NCBI GenBank assembly: GCA_004172935.1 | Contig: SDZD01000066.1 | Location: 1 to 32,454, forward strand | Reading direction: 5' to 3' | Length of the DNA stretch: 32,454 bases | Origin: a bacterium | Lineage (GTDB): Bacteria > Armatimonadota > Abditibacteriia > Abditibacteriales > Abditibacteriaceae | Shown: positions 23,616-30,901 of the stretch, piece after piece | Position numbering within the stretch: the first letter of the stretch is position 1 | How the letters are laid out: each line of letters begins with the position of its first letter | Made by a program: the position numbers and the translations under genes | The notes under the pieces: generated by a model | Database searches by the model: none | The model's input: the letters and a program-made list of their open reading frames with translations, nothing else | What the model was told of the DNA's origin: nothing

Positions 23616-24095
23616 TTATTCTTCCGCCTTCTGTTCACTGGTCAGTACGCCAATCAGCTTCCGCGCCCCATCGCGTAGCGCCTCAGCTTCCGTCATAGGC
23701 AGCAATGGCCCACTCGCCAATGTATTGGCTACCTGATGCGCCGAGGCCCGCAACGAGTCGCCTTGTTCGGTGAGTTCCACCAACACGCGCCGCTCGTCGC
23801 TGGCGTCGCGTTGTCGCTTCACTAATCCTGCGCTCTCCATCCGCTTCAAAAGCGGTGTCAGCGTGCCGCTATCCAAATAAAGCTGTTGCCCCAGCGAGCC
23901 AACGCTCTGTGGTGATTTTTCCCACAGCACCAGCATCACCAGATATTGAGGGAAAGTCAGCCCAAGTTCTGCCAATAGCGGACGGTATAGCCCGGTCAGC
24001 AAATTCGAGGCGGCATATAGCGCGAAACAAACCTGCTTATCGAGGCGCAATGCGTCGTCGGTATCATTGGTCAGAAGTTGGGTTTGTTCACTCAT
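23616..24095 (-). CDS. ohrR: OhrR-type MarR-family organic hydroperoxide sensor/repressor
   Basis: A 159-residue winged-helix repressor that senses organic hydroperoxides through a thiol. The reactive cysteine is Cys23 in L-D-K-Q-V-C-F-A-L-Y, the usual OhrR position. The DNA-binding part shows L-Y-L-D-S-G-T-L-T-P-L-L-K-R-M-E, and D-E-R-R is the wing motif. No second C-terminal Cys is seen, so it is a one-Cys sensor that would be inactivated by mixed disulphide formation. Its ATG overlaps the ohr stop as ATGA (24092-24095), so it is translated by coupling to ohr. This gene order (ohr then ohrR) gives autoregulation. Confidence 0.93.
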   Translation of the reverse strand: MSEQTQLLTNDTDDALRLDKQVCFALYAASNLLTGLYRPLLAELGLTFPQYLVMLVLWEKSPQSVGSLGQQLYLDSGTLTPLLKRMESAGLVKRQRDASDERRVLVELTEQGDSLRASAHQVANTLASGPLLPMTEAEALRDGARKLIGVLTSEQKAEE

Positions 24096-24520
24096 GAGCG
24101 TCCAGTGACCGTGAATTGCACGTCGATATTGCCCTTAACCGCGTTCGAATAGGGGCAGATGGTGTGTGCAGCTTTCACGATCTCTTCCGCAGTTTCTTGG
24201 TCATACCCCGAAATCGCAACATCAAGTGCAACGGACAGCATGAAACCGCCGCTACCATTCGGCGCCAAACCGACCTCCGCCACGACCTCAACGTCGTCAT
24301 CCTTCACCTTCGTTGCCTTGCCGCGAGTCACATGAATCACCGCATTGGCGAAACAGGCCGCGTAACCTGCCGCGAAAAGCTGTTCGGGGTTAGTCGCGCC
24401 GCCCTTGCCGCCCAGTGAAGTTGGCATCGCCAACTGAATATCAAGAAGTCCATCTTCGCTACGAACGGTTCCATTGCGCCCGCCAACCGCTGTTACTTTG
24501 GTGCTGTAAAGAGTGCTCAT
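24092..24520 (-). CDS. ohr: Organic hydroperoxide resistance protein Ohr
   Basis: A 142-residue OsmC/Ohr-family thiol peroxidase that reduces organic and fatty-acid hydroperoxides. The two catalytic cysteines are Cys56 (A-A-C-F-A-N-A) and Cys122 (T-I-C-P-Y-S-N-A), with Glu46 (N-P-E-Q-L-F) and an N-terminal Arg (R-N-G-T-V-R) to position the peroxidatic thiol. The length is normal for the family. An AGGA lies about 7 bases before ATG 24520. It is the first gene of the ohr-ohrR unit. A promoter of the form TTCAAA-17-TAAAAT on the minus strand, overlapped by AT-rich palindromes, precedes it. Confidence 0.96.
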   Translation of the reverse strand: MSTLYSTKVTAVGGRNGTVRSEDGLLDIQLAMPTSLGGKGGATNPEQLFAAGYAACFANAVIHVTRGKATKVKDDDVEVVAEVGLAPNGSGGFMLSVALDVAISGYDQETAEEIVKAAHTICPYSNAVKGNIDVQFTVTGRS

Positions 24521-24560
24521 ATTATTGTCCTGCTGCGCATCATCCGTTGTTCTATTTTAT

Positions 24561-24595
24561 ATTGCGCGCAATTTAATTTGAAGCAATTGAATTGC
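24561..24595 (-). promoter_or_regulatory. Probable OhrR operator and ohr promoter
   Basis: Two AATT-N-AATT palindromes (24568-24580 and 24583-24595, 15 bases apart) and a perfect palindrome ATTGCGCGCAAT (24561-24572) lie about 40-75 bases upstream of ohr. The A/T-rich inverted repeats resemble known OhrR boxes. They cover the -35 region and spacer of the minus-strand promoter TTCAAA-17-TAAAAT, consistent with repression by steric block. Confidence 0.6.
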
Positions 24596-24729
24596 CCAAT
24601 TCTGAGCAAAACGCAATTTTGAGAGCAATCTCATACATACAAATCCAGCCACCACACCGAAATCGTCTCCCATGTAGACAGGCCCAACCGTTTCGGTTGA
24701 AATAGTCACGGCCTGAGCGACCTACTCCG

Positions 24730-25725
24730 ATGAAAACACCCACTCGCATTTCCAGCGCGTTCTTACTCTGCCTGCTTCCTTTGGCTGCTTCCGGCGCCTT
24801 CGCCCAACTCCAAAACCCGCCTGTCAACAGGGATGCCCTTCGCCATCGGGAAGATGACCCTCACGCACATCTTTTTGAAAATGCTAACAGGCGATTGCTT
24901 CCCTCATTACCGCTCCGAGAACCGGGCAAAGCATTGGGGAATGTAGTTCTCGATTACGAAGAAGCCCTTTCCCCCAGCGCCGAGGTTTTGGGGGGCTACA
25001 TCACTCTCCGTCTCAAAGATGTCTCGTTTTTATCCGCGTTGAGTGCCATCATGGAAGCTGCCCCCAAAACCTGCCGAATCGAGTGCCGACAGGTTCGTCC
25101 TATGCGGGTATCGCTGGGCGTAAATGGGCGCCCCATTGTAGGGCTACTCGATGCTCTCGCCAAACTCGGTGGCGCCCGCCTCTATGTGCTGCCCACCAAA
25201 CTCATTATTGCCCCCGAAGCCGCCCTCACCGATGATGAGAAGAAGCAAGCCAAGCCTTACGGCGTCCTTCTCACCTCCGAAACTTTGCCCGCTGCCCCAG
25301 CCGCCAATGCCCTGTTGGCTTCTAGCCCTCAAGCCAAAAACATTCTGAACTATCTCAACAGCACTATTTCAACTCGTGTCGATGAGCGGCCCCTCAGTGC
25401 ATTGGCAGGTGTGTTTAGCCGGGGTGGGGTACTTCCAGGAATGCCCCGTCAATCTCTTATGCAGATGTTTGGCCCAATCCTCGTCGATGATTTAAATTCA
25501 CATGTCAGCGTGAATTTGCAAGATAACAAATCCGGCGATGTTCGTTCTGCTGCGGCTCGCCTCATGGGGTGCGAACTCTACATGACATCCGAAGGCTTAA
25601 TCGTCGGTCCGCCAGAGGGTATCGACTCCAACACCTTCCCCCGCATCAAAAAACAACCGATGGTTTCTGTCTTCACACCAGAATCTACCGACTTAACCAT
25701 CCTCACCTCAACACAGGCCCAATAA
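24730..25725 (+). CDS. Secreted protein with secretin/STN-like modules, function unknown
   Basis: A 331-residue exported protein. The signal peptide spans residues 1-25 (M-K-T, A-F-L-L-C-L-L-P-L-A, cleavage after A-F-A). Two segments resemble the short N-terminal domain of secretins and TonB receptors: I-T-L-R-L-K-D-V-S-F-L-S-A-L-S-A-I-M near 90-107, with G-L-L-D-A-L-A-K-L and Y-V-L-P-T-K-L-I-I-A near 137-160, and a second copy around residues 240-295 (S-V-N-L-Q-D-N-K-S-G-D-V-R-S-A-A-A-R-L). There is no secretin beta-barrel, so it is not a secretin channel by itself. It could be a pilotin-like or assembly accessory protein of a type II/IV system; the window also encodes a prepilin. This is inference. 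Confidence 0.6.
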   Translation: MKTPTRISSAFLLCLLPLAASGAFAQLQNPPVNRDALRHREDDPHAHLFENANRRLLPSLPLREPGKALGNVVLDYEEALSPSAEVLGGYITLRLKDVSFLSALSAIMEAAPKTCRIECRQVRPMRVSLGVNGRPIVGLLDALAKLGGARLYVLPTKLIIAPEAALTDDEKKQAKPYGVLLTSETLPAAPAANALLASSPQAKNILNYLNSTISTRVDERPLSALAGVFSRGGVLPGMPRQSLMQMFGPILVDDLNSHVSVNLQDNKSGDVRSAAARLMGCELYMTSEGLIVGPPEGIDSNTFPRIKKQPMVSVFTPESTDLTILTSTQAQ

Positions 25726-25893
25726 GCCTCCGCCGAGTGTGCGGCGTCCCTGGTCGCCCCGCGTTCTCCCGACATAGAACTGCCCAAACCTCCCCCCAAT
25801 AGGGCCTTATGGCAATAAGCCCATCTAGCACATGGCATCCTTAGCTCCGCCGCCGACTCCCACTAAAATCCCCACTTTCCATAAACTAAGAGA

Positions 25894-26235
25894 ATGAAGA
25901 AACGGAACACATCCCCCCAGGCTCCGGTGCTTCGAGGTCGCGACGCCTGGATCGCCCGCCTCAAAGCCGGAGAAACCGTCGCCTTCCGCGAAGGCGGCAA
26001 CTCCATGACCCCGCGCATCAAATCGCGCCAAAAATGCACTTACTCCCCAGTCAGCTCGATAGACGACATCAAACTCGGCGATGCCGTCTTCTGCCGAGTC
26101 GGGGGTTCCTATTTCACCCACCTCATCACCGCCATTCGCGGCGAAGAAGTCCAAATCTCCAATAACCACGGCCACGTCAACGGCTGGACAAAAATCGAAA
26201 ACGTCTTTGGCCGAGTAATCAAAATCGAAAACTAA
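25894..26235 (+). CDS. Small S24/S26-fold peptidase-like protein
   Basis: A 113-residue protein with the LexA/signal-peptidase-like fold. G-N-S-M-T-P-R-I at 35-42 places the candidate nucleophile at Ser37, followed by L-G-D-A-V-F-C-R-V at 61-69 and T-H-L-I at 75-78. The partner position carries His76, as in ER/SipW-type signal peptidases, rather than the Lys of bacterial signal peptidase I or LexA. S-N-N-x-G-x-x-N-G-W at 89-98 matches the last conserved box. There is no membrane segment or DNA-binding domain, so it is a stand-alone catalytic-type domain. It may be a peptidase, or the site may be inactive. Separated by 168 bases from the preceding gene. Confidence 0.7.
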   Translation: MKKRNTSPQAPVLRGRDAWIARLKAGETVAFREGGNSMTPRIKSRQKCTYSPVSSIDDIKLGDAVFCRVGGSYFTHLITAIRGEEVQISNNHGHVNGWTKIENVFGRVIKIEN

Positions 26236-26253
26236 GCGAGGTGTTGCCCGCGA

Positions 26254-26296
26254 AGCGGTTACTAAAAACTAACCACTAACAACTAGAAACTCGAAC
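26254..26296. repeat. AACTA-rich low-complexity spacer
   Basis: The spacer between convergent genes contains a run of imperfect A-A-C-T-A units (ACTAAAAACTAACCACTAAC and similar). It has no coding potential and no hairpin that I can see. Confidence 0.35.
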
Positions 26297-27262
26297 TCAA
26301 TTCGCTCCGAACTTTTCATGCACGCGGCGCCAGAACTCGCACTCTAGAGCCACGCGCTTCTCCAGAATTTTGCCGCGCGGCGTTGGCGCGAACCACTGCA
26401 AATTCACGAACTCGCGGTCAACCGCCCCGAACCGATATTTGTACTCTTCGGCTCCGCGTAGAAAATCGAACTCGGTGGCGCCTTCTTCGATGGCGTGCTG
26501 GAACACGCGCGCGAACAAACAGGTGCCCACGCTCCAGCGCATCATCTCTGGCTCGAAACCGCCGATGAAGAACCAGTAGCGCCCACCCCAGAAGTAGCTC
26601 AACAGCACGCACGCCGGGCGACCATCCAACTTCAAGCGCCACAGTCGCAACCAGTCGCGCTTCAAGAAATCGGCACACAGCGCGCGATGGAATTTCTGAC
26701 GCGACGGCAACACCAGAACTCCGGTCTGCCCACGCGCGCGCCAGCGCTTGCCGTGTAGCTCGAACAACTGCGTCAAAAACTCATCGACCTGGGGCTGCGT
26801 TTGCGCCATCTCGACTTCTACCGCGAAATTCTTTGCCAACCGTTTTGGGTAGCGCTTGATCTGTTCGCGCATGTTCTTGCCGAGCGATTTCACGTAGCCA
26901 TCGAACGTCGGGGGAAACGCTAGAGTAGGGCACACCTCAGCATCCGAAATCGCCCATCCACCGCGCCGCGCCAGTTCAACCAGCGGCGACGAAGCCTCGA
27001 TCTGGTTCAGCACACAGCCGTCGTAATCGCGCGCAATGCCGCGCATCGTACACCACAACTCCGAGGCATTCTCTTCGCCCACTTCGGCGCCGCCGCAATC
27101 GGCGATGCCCTCGCCCCACATCTCCAGCCGACGTGCTTCAATTCCGCGCGCTTGCAGCCAAATTTGGGCATTGTTGGGGGTGGCGATCTCCATAAACGAT
27201 TTGCCGCCCCCGAAATGGTTGCGGTACATATCGCGGTAGGCGCGCGTTTGAAAAATGGTCAC
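26297..27262 (-). CDS. BioF2/CelD-like GNAT-fold acyltransferase
   Basis: A 321-residue protein with a BioF2-like acetyltransferase domain (PF13480-type), related to CelD/FemAB proteins that transfer acyl or aminoacyl groups during envelope or polysaccharide building. G-K-N-M-R-E-Q-I-K-R near residues 127-136 and the downstream L-R-L-W-R-L-K-L-D-G-R-P-A and W-F-F-I-G-G-F are typical. F-D-F-L-R-G-A-E-E-Y-K-Y-R-F-G at ~263-277 closes the domain. The start is GTG 27262, which overlaps the stop of the BrkB gene (27259-27261), so the two genes are translationally coupled. No ribosome-binding site is needed beyond the coupling. The substrate is unknown. Confidence 0.75.
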   Translation of the reverse strand: MTIFQTRAYRDMYRNHFGGGKSFMEIATPNNAQIWLQARGIEARRLEMWGEGIADCGGAEVGEENASELWCTMRGIARDYDGCVLNQIEASSPLVELARRGGWAISDAEVCPTLAFPPTFDGYVKSLGKNMREQIKRYPKRLAKNFAVEVEMAQTQPQVDEFLTQLFELHGKRWRARGQTGVLVLPSRQKFHRALCADFLKRDWLRLWRLKLDGRPACVLLSYFWGGRYWFFIGGFEPEMMRWSVGTCLFARVFQHAIEEGATEFDFLRGAEEYKYRFGAVDREFVNLQWFAPTPRGKILEKRVALECEFWRRVHEKFGAN

Positions 27263-28185
27263 TGATTTTCCGCCTTCAACCGTTCACGCCGAAATTCTTC
27301 CCATGTCGCGCCAATTTGCGCGCCTATCAAAACGATCATCGAAGCAAAGTAAAGCCACATCATGGTCAACACGACACCCGCCACGCTGCCATAAGTTGCC
27401 TCATAGCGCGTAACATTGCCTAAAAAACGCGCAAAAGCCCACTTTGCTATCTCAAAAGCCACCGCCGAGAACAGCGCCCCGCCCACTACCGCTCGGCGCG
27501 GCGGCGCGTGCTGTCTGTTCGGTGCGAAGCGATATAACAGCCAGAACATCACTAAAGTCAGCCCCCATGCCACCAACTTGCCCATAATATCGAACAAAAG
27601 CGGCGCCCGATTCAAGAACAGTTGTGGCGCATGTTCGGCCCAACTTTGCAGCACCGATAGCGCGAACGTCGCCGCACTCGAAGCCACGAATAAAAGCCCC
27701 GTCCCCATCATCAGCGCTAACATCGTCAATTGATGTCCCAGATATGAGCGCGGCCTATCCGCCGAATAAATTTGGTTTAGCACCGCCGCCAGCGTATCGA
27801 AATAGGCCCGCCCGCTCCAAATCAGCGATACCACCGCCACCACAGTCGCCGTTAACGGCGATGGTCCCGCCGATAATTTTTGTACCCCCTCTTGAATGGA
27901 AGAGGCCACCCCAATTCCTGTGGAAGCCGGAAAAAATGACCCCACGAAATGCGAGAATGCATTCAACGCCCCTGCATTGTTGGAAGCCACGCGCGCCAAC
28001 AAAATCACACCCGCCAATGCCAGTGGAAACAGCGACAACAACCCATAAAACGCCAGCGCCGCCGCCAACAACGAGCCATTGCCCGTTTCCCAACGCTCGA
28101 CAACCCGCCACACGAAGCGAACAGGCGCCCGCAACGCGGGTTTGCGTTCGAGAAACGATTCAACGGGCACAGGCAAGGCAGTCAT
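27259..28185 (-). CDS. YihY/BrkB-family inner membrane protein
   Basis: A 308-residue membrane protein of the YihY (formerly BrkB) family, with about six membrane segments. Y-G-L-L-S-L-F-P-L-A-L-A near residues 47-58 and S-L-I-W-S-G-R-A-Y-F are family signatures. A cytoplasmic loop with R-F-A-P-N-R-Q-H and the later P-x-x-A-V-V-G-G-A-L-F lead to the closing helix, Y-G-S-V-A-G-V-V-L-T-M-M-W-L-Y. The role is not established; it may be a transporter or flippase-like protein. It is the first gene of a two-gene unit with the acyltransferase, which suggests a joint role in envelope lipid or polysaccharide modification. Confidence 0.9.
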   Translation of the reverse strand: MTALPVPVESFLERKPALRAPVRFVWRVVERWETGNGSLLAAALAFYGLLSLFPLALAGVILLARVASNNAGALNAFSHFVGSFFPASTGIGVASSIQEGVQKLSAGPSPLTATVVAVVSLIWSGRAYFDTLAAVLNQIYSADRPRSYLGHQLTMLALMMGTGLLFVASSAATFALSVLQSWAEHAPQLFLNRAPLLFDIMGKLVAWGLTLVMFWLLYRFAPNRQHAPPRRAVVGGALFSAVAFEIAKWAFARFLGNVTRYEATYGSVAGVVLTMMWLYFASMIVLIGAQIGATWEEFRRERLKAENQ

Positions 28186-28270
28186 CGGAAGTAATCTATG
28201 TCATACAAGCAAATACCCGCCCCGAATAGACAACTTCGCGGCAGGTATTCAAAAATAATCATATTCGGTT

Positions 28271-28489
28271 TTAATTGGCGAGCCTTACGAATATATTCGT
28301 TACCCAGCCGCGCCCAACTATGTTCATAACACTGCACAGGTGGCCGTAGGCCGAGCAGCGCAAGGCATTAAGGACAACGCGAAGACATACAGTGCGTGGG
28401 CGTCCTCTGCGCTGGGCCGGGGGCAGGAGTGCATTGATAAGAGGCCATTGGCGCTCTGTCAGGTCGCTGGCGTAAGTTGGGTTGGTCAC
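28271..28489 (-). pseudogene. Decayed IS5-type (DUF4096) transposase fragment
   Basis: The first ~45 residues match the DUF4096 N-terminus of IS5-family transposases (Y-A-S-D-L-T-E-R-Q-W-P-L-I, then L-L-P-P-A-Q-R-R-G-R-P-R-T). The protein then loses all similarity (R-C-S-A-Y-G-H-L onward) and stops at 72 residues, where a complete transposase would be several times longer. No terminal inverted repeats could be matched to each other, so the insertion is a remnant. Confidence 0.75.
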
Positions 28490-28523
28490 GCTCTCAAATT
28501 ACAAACGGTTTGATAGAGGCGCT

Positions 28524-28549
28524 ACTCACAGACTTTACTCACAGACTTT
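28524..28549. repeat. Tandem 13-base direct repeat
   Basis: ACTCACAGACTTT is repeated perfectly back to back (28524-28536 and 28537-28549), just before the end of the LacI gene and just outside the transposase remnant. It may be a scar of insertion, excision or slippage. GTTTG near 28508 and CAAAC at 28551 flank it as short inverted repeats. Confidence 0.7.
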
Positions 28550-28560
28550 TCAAACGGACT

Positions 28561-29619
28561 CTAACAAACAGGCGCCTTCCCCGTTGACTCGCGAATCACC
28601 AGAGGCGTCATGATAGGAACCTCTTCTGAGTCCGTTGTCGCTTCCGCTTCGTTCAGCAATGCCAGTAGTTTGTTCACCGAGGCCCGCCCTAATTCCTTGT
28701 ACGGCACCGAAACCGTTGTGAGGGGAGGGTAGGAATTACTGACGCGGACCATGTCGCCGCACCCAATCACCGATACCTCTTCGGGAATGCGAAGCCCCAT
28801 GCGATGAAACTTGAGCATGATGAGAAGCGCCAGAGCATCGCTACCCGTGATAAAAGCCGTCACTCCAAGATTACCGACAGCTTCCTCGGCATATTCTTCC
28901 GCGATTTTCCCATCCCAGTTCGTCCAACAAATGAACGAGTCGTCGAGTCCGGCTTCCCTGATGGCGCGCCGAAAACCAGCCGCGCGATGGATGCCCGTCC
29001 CCAGTTTCTCTTTGCCACCAATAAAGCCAATGCGCTTATGTCCCAGTTCGATCAGGTGCCGCACTGCCTGATAAATGCCCTCTTCGTCGCGTGGGTAAAC
29101 ATGAATGCCCGGAATGCGCTCTTTGCTATTCAGCCACACATGCGGAATGCTGTGCGTCTCAAACTCGCGGCGCAGTTCGTCCAGACAAGGCCCGCGCCCA
29201 TAGTCGTTCACAATCACGCCGTCGGGCCGTTCTTCCGAACACCGGCCAATCACTTCGCTATCTTTCTCGGTATTGCTCAAGTGAAAGCGCTTCACCGTGT
29301 AACCGCGTTGCTCAGCCTCGCTCAAAATCCCCGAAAGAATCAGCAGCGAATATTCGGTATCTGCGGCAGTTGTCAGGAAGCCCAGCGTATACGAGCGCCC
29401 CGTTTTCACCGCATGAGCCAGCGCATTGCGCCTATAACCCAGGTCGCGCGCCACTTGCAGCACACGGTCGCGCGTCTCCTCCGAAATGCGCGCCGAGGTA
29501 TGTCGCCCATTCAAGACGATGGAAACCGTCGGACGCGATACCTGCGCCACCCGCGCAATATCGGACATGTTGATAGCGGTCGATTTTTGATTCAGCGTCG
29601 ATGACATGCCGTTTTCCAT
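28561..29619 (-). CDS. LacI-family transcriptional regulator
   Basis: A 352-residue sugar-responsive regulator. The helix-turn-helix and hinge helix span residues ~18-72 (M-S-D-I-A-R-V-A-Q-V-S-R-P-T-V-S, then G-Y-R-R-N-A-L-A). The ligand-binding domain (~75-345) is of the periplasmic binding protein/galactose-repressor type: G-H-K-R-I-G-F-I-G-G, A-F-I-T-G-S-D-A-L-A and V-S-V-I-G-C-G-D. The N-terminal ~17 residues are a loose tail; ATG at residue 5 is an alternative start. No sugar genes lie directly next to it, so its targets could be the wall-polysaccharide genes elsewhere in the window or itself. The ligand is not determinable. Confidence 0.93.
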   Translation of the reverse strand: MENGMSSTLNQKSTAINMSDIARVAQVSRPTVSIVLNGRHTSARISEETRDRVLQVARDLGYRRNALAHAVKTGRSYTLGFLTTAADTEYSLLILSGILSEAEQRGYTVKRFHLSNTEKDSEVIGRCSEERPDGVIVNDYGRGPCLDELRREFETHSIPHVWLNSKERIPGIHVYPRDEEGIYQAVRHLIELGHKRIGFIGGKEKLGTGIHRAAGFRRAIREAGLDDSFICWTNWDGKIAEEYAEEAVGNLGVTAFITGSDALALLIMLKFHRMGLRIPEEVSVIGCGDMVRVSNSYPPLTTVSVPYKELGRASVNKLLALLNEAEATTDSEEVPIMTPLVIRESTGKAPVC

Positions 29620-30023
29620 TTCATAAAGAGAGGGCGATGAGACTCACCTGGGAGCAAACGGCAGTTACGTAGCCTCGGCGCGTCTTTTCACCCGCGAATC
29701 TCAATGACCCCAACTTAACGTGCGGTACTCTCTGGCGCTATTTGTCGGCGAGGGTGGGGCGCCCGATAAAGTCAGGGCCACTCTCGTTGGCTGCGGTTTT
29801 ATACCGCCTTGTTGTCTAACAGTCTACGCTCTCTCTCCTTCCCACACGAACTCTCCTCCCTCATAAAAGCCCCAGAAAAAGCGAGCCAGAAATTAATCCA
29901 AATGAAATATAAAATTTATGCTTACAGGTGTTAGCAGAGGGTTGAATCTGGGTATATTGTTAAGGAATCTTGATTGAGGGAGCTTTCGCTTCCCCCAGTC
30001 GAATTGGTAGGTGCCACAGCGCT
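29620..30023. other. Divergent spacer between LacI regulator and prepilin
   Basis: About 400 bases without a gene. It becomes AT-rich toward the prepilin (29890-29960). It must hold the LacI and prepilin promoters, but I cannot assign hexamers with confidence. GGGAGC-TTTC-GCTTCCC near 29980-29996 makes a short imperfect stem just before the prepilin. I see no tRNA or known riboswitch. Confidence 0.4.
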
Positions 30024-30845
30024 ATGATTATGATTAGTCACAAAAGAGCCTTTACTCTTATCGAATTGTTGGTCGTTATCGCTATCATCGCGATTTTGGC
30101 GGCTATTCTGTTCCCCGTCTTTGCCAGGGCCAGAGAAAACGCGCGCCGCTCGACTTGCCAGAGCAATCTCAAACAGCTCGGCCTCGGCTCCATGCAATAT
30201 GCTCAGGACTACGACGAGACTTTTCTGCCTTTCTCGCTCACCGATACCGATGGTTACAAGAACTTCGCGAACGCTCGCACCACCACTTTCCAGTGGTCGG
30301 CGCTCATGGACCCCTATGTCAAAAGCAATCAAATCTACGATTGCCCCAGCAAATCGGGCAACCCCGCCATCTTCAGCTACACCTACAACGCCCGCATCAG
30401 CACCACCTCCGCCAACGCCATGAGCGTCGATAACCCCGCTGTCGTCGCCAGCGTCGGGCCGGGACGTAGGTTAGCTGGTATCGAATCCGCCTCCCTCACA
30501 CCTCTCTTTACCGATGGCCGAGGCTACGCCGCTGGAGCCACCTACGCGCGCGCCCTTGCTTTCAACTACCTGCTCTCAAGCGGACAAATTTACGGCTGGG
30601 CCTACGAATCCGGCCCCAACGCCTACACCCGCTACCAGAATGGTTTCCCGCAGGGCGACAGCCACTTCAATGGCCTTAACGTCGCTTTCGCCGATGGGCA
30701 CGTCAAGTGGTATCCCTTCCAGTTCCATAACACCATCTACGACCTGGCCCCCTTCAACGACACCAAACCCCGCACCAAACAAATCCCTTGGGCCGGTTTC
30801 GACTTCGACGGTGACGGCATCGTAGGCACCACCAACTACGACTAA
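30024..30845 (+). CDS. DUF1559-type prepilin-like secreted protein
   Basis: A 273-residue type IV/type II pseudopilin-like protein. The prepilin site is S-H-K-R-A/F-T-L-I-E-L, with Ala instead of the usual Gly at -1 and Glu at +5 of the mature protein. The hydrophobic N-terminal helix follows, then F-P-V-F-A-R-A-R-E-N-A-R-R and the C-x-x-N-L-K-Q-L motif typical of the DUF1559-like proteins of Armatimonadota and Planctomycetota. F-A-D-G-H-V-K-W-Y-P near residue 227 is the conserved C-terminal H-x-W motif. The tail ends D-F-D-G-D-G-I-V-G-T-T-N-Y-D, resembling an EF-hand/dockerin calcium loop. ATG 30024 is used; ATG 30030 is possible. It needs a prepilin peptidase not present here. Confidence 0.9.
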   Translation: MIMISHKRAFTLIELLVVIAIIAILAAILFPVFARARENARRSTCQSNLKQLGLGSMQYAQDYDETFLPFSLTDTDGYKNFANARTTTFQWSALMDPYVKSNQIYDCPSKSGNPAIFSYTYNARISTTSANAMSVDNPAVVASVGPGRRLAGIESASLTPLFTDGRGYAAGATYARALAFNYLLSSGQIYGWAYESGPNAYTRYQNGFPQGDSHFNGLNVAFADGHVKWYPFQFHNTIYDLAPFNDTKPRTKQIPWAGFDFDGDGIVGTTNYD

Positions 30846-30865
30846 ACCACCTAGGAGTGATGTAG

Positions 30866-30885
30866 CCCCCGAATGAATTCGGGGG
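30866..30885 (+). terminator. Hairpin between prepilin and M60 genes
   Basis: CCCCCGAAT (30866-30874) pairs with ATTCGGGGG (30877-30885), effectively an 8-bp stem with a TGAA loop, 20 bases after the prepilin stop. No T-tract follows, so it may attenuate rather than stop transcription into the next gene. Confidence 0.5.
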
Positions 30886-30901
30886 TACTAACTTACCCAC
30901 C

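Noticed and set aside
25894..26235. Reading the S24-like protein as LexA or a phage repressor
   Set aside because: There is no DNA-binding domain before the peptidase-like fold, and no phage genes nearby.
28271..28489. An intact IS5 transposase
   Set aside because: Similarity stops after about 45 residues and the frame ends at 72, so it is a remnant.
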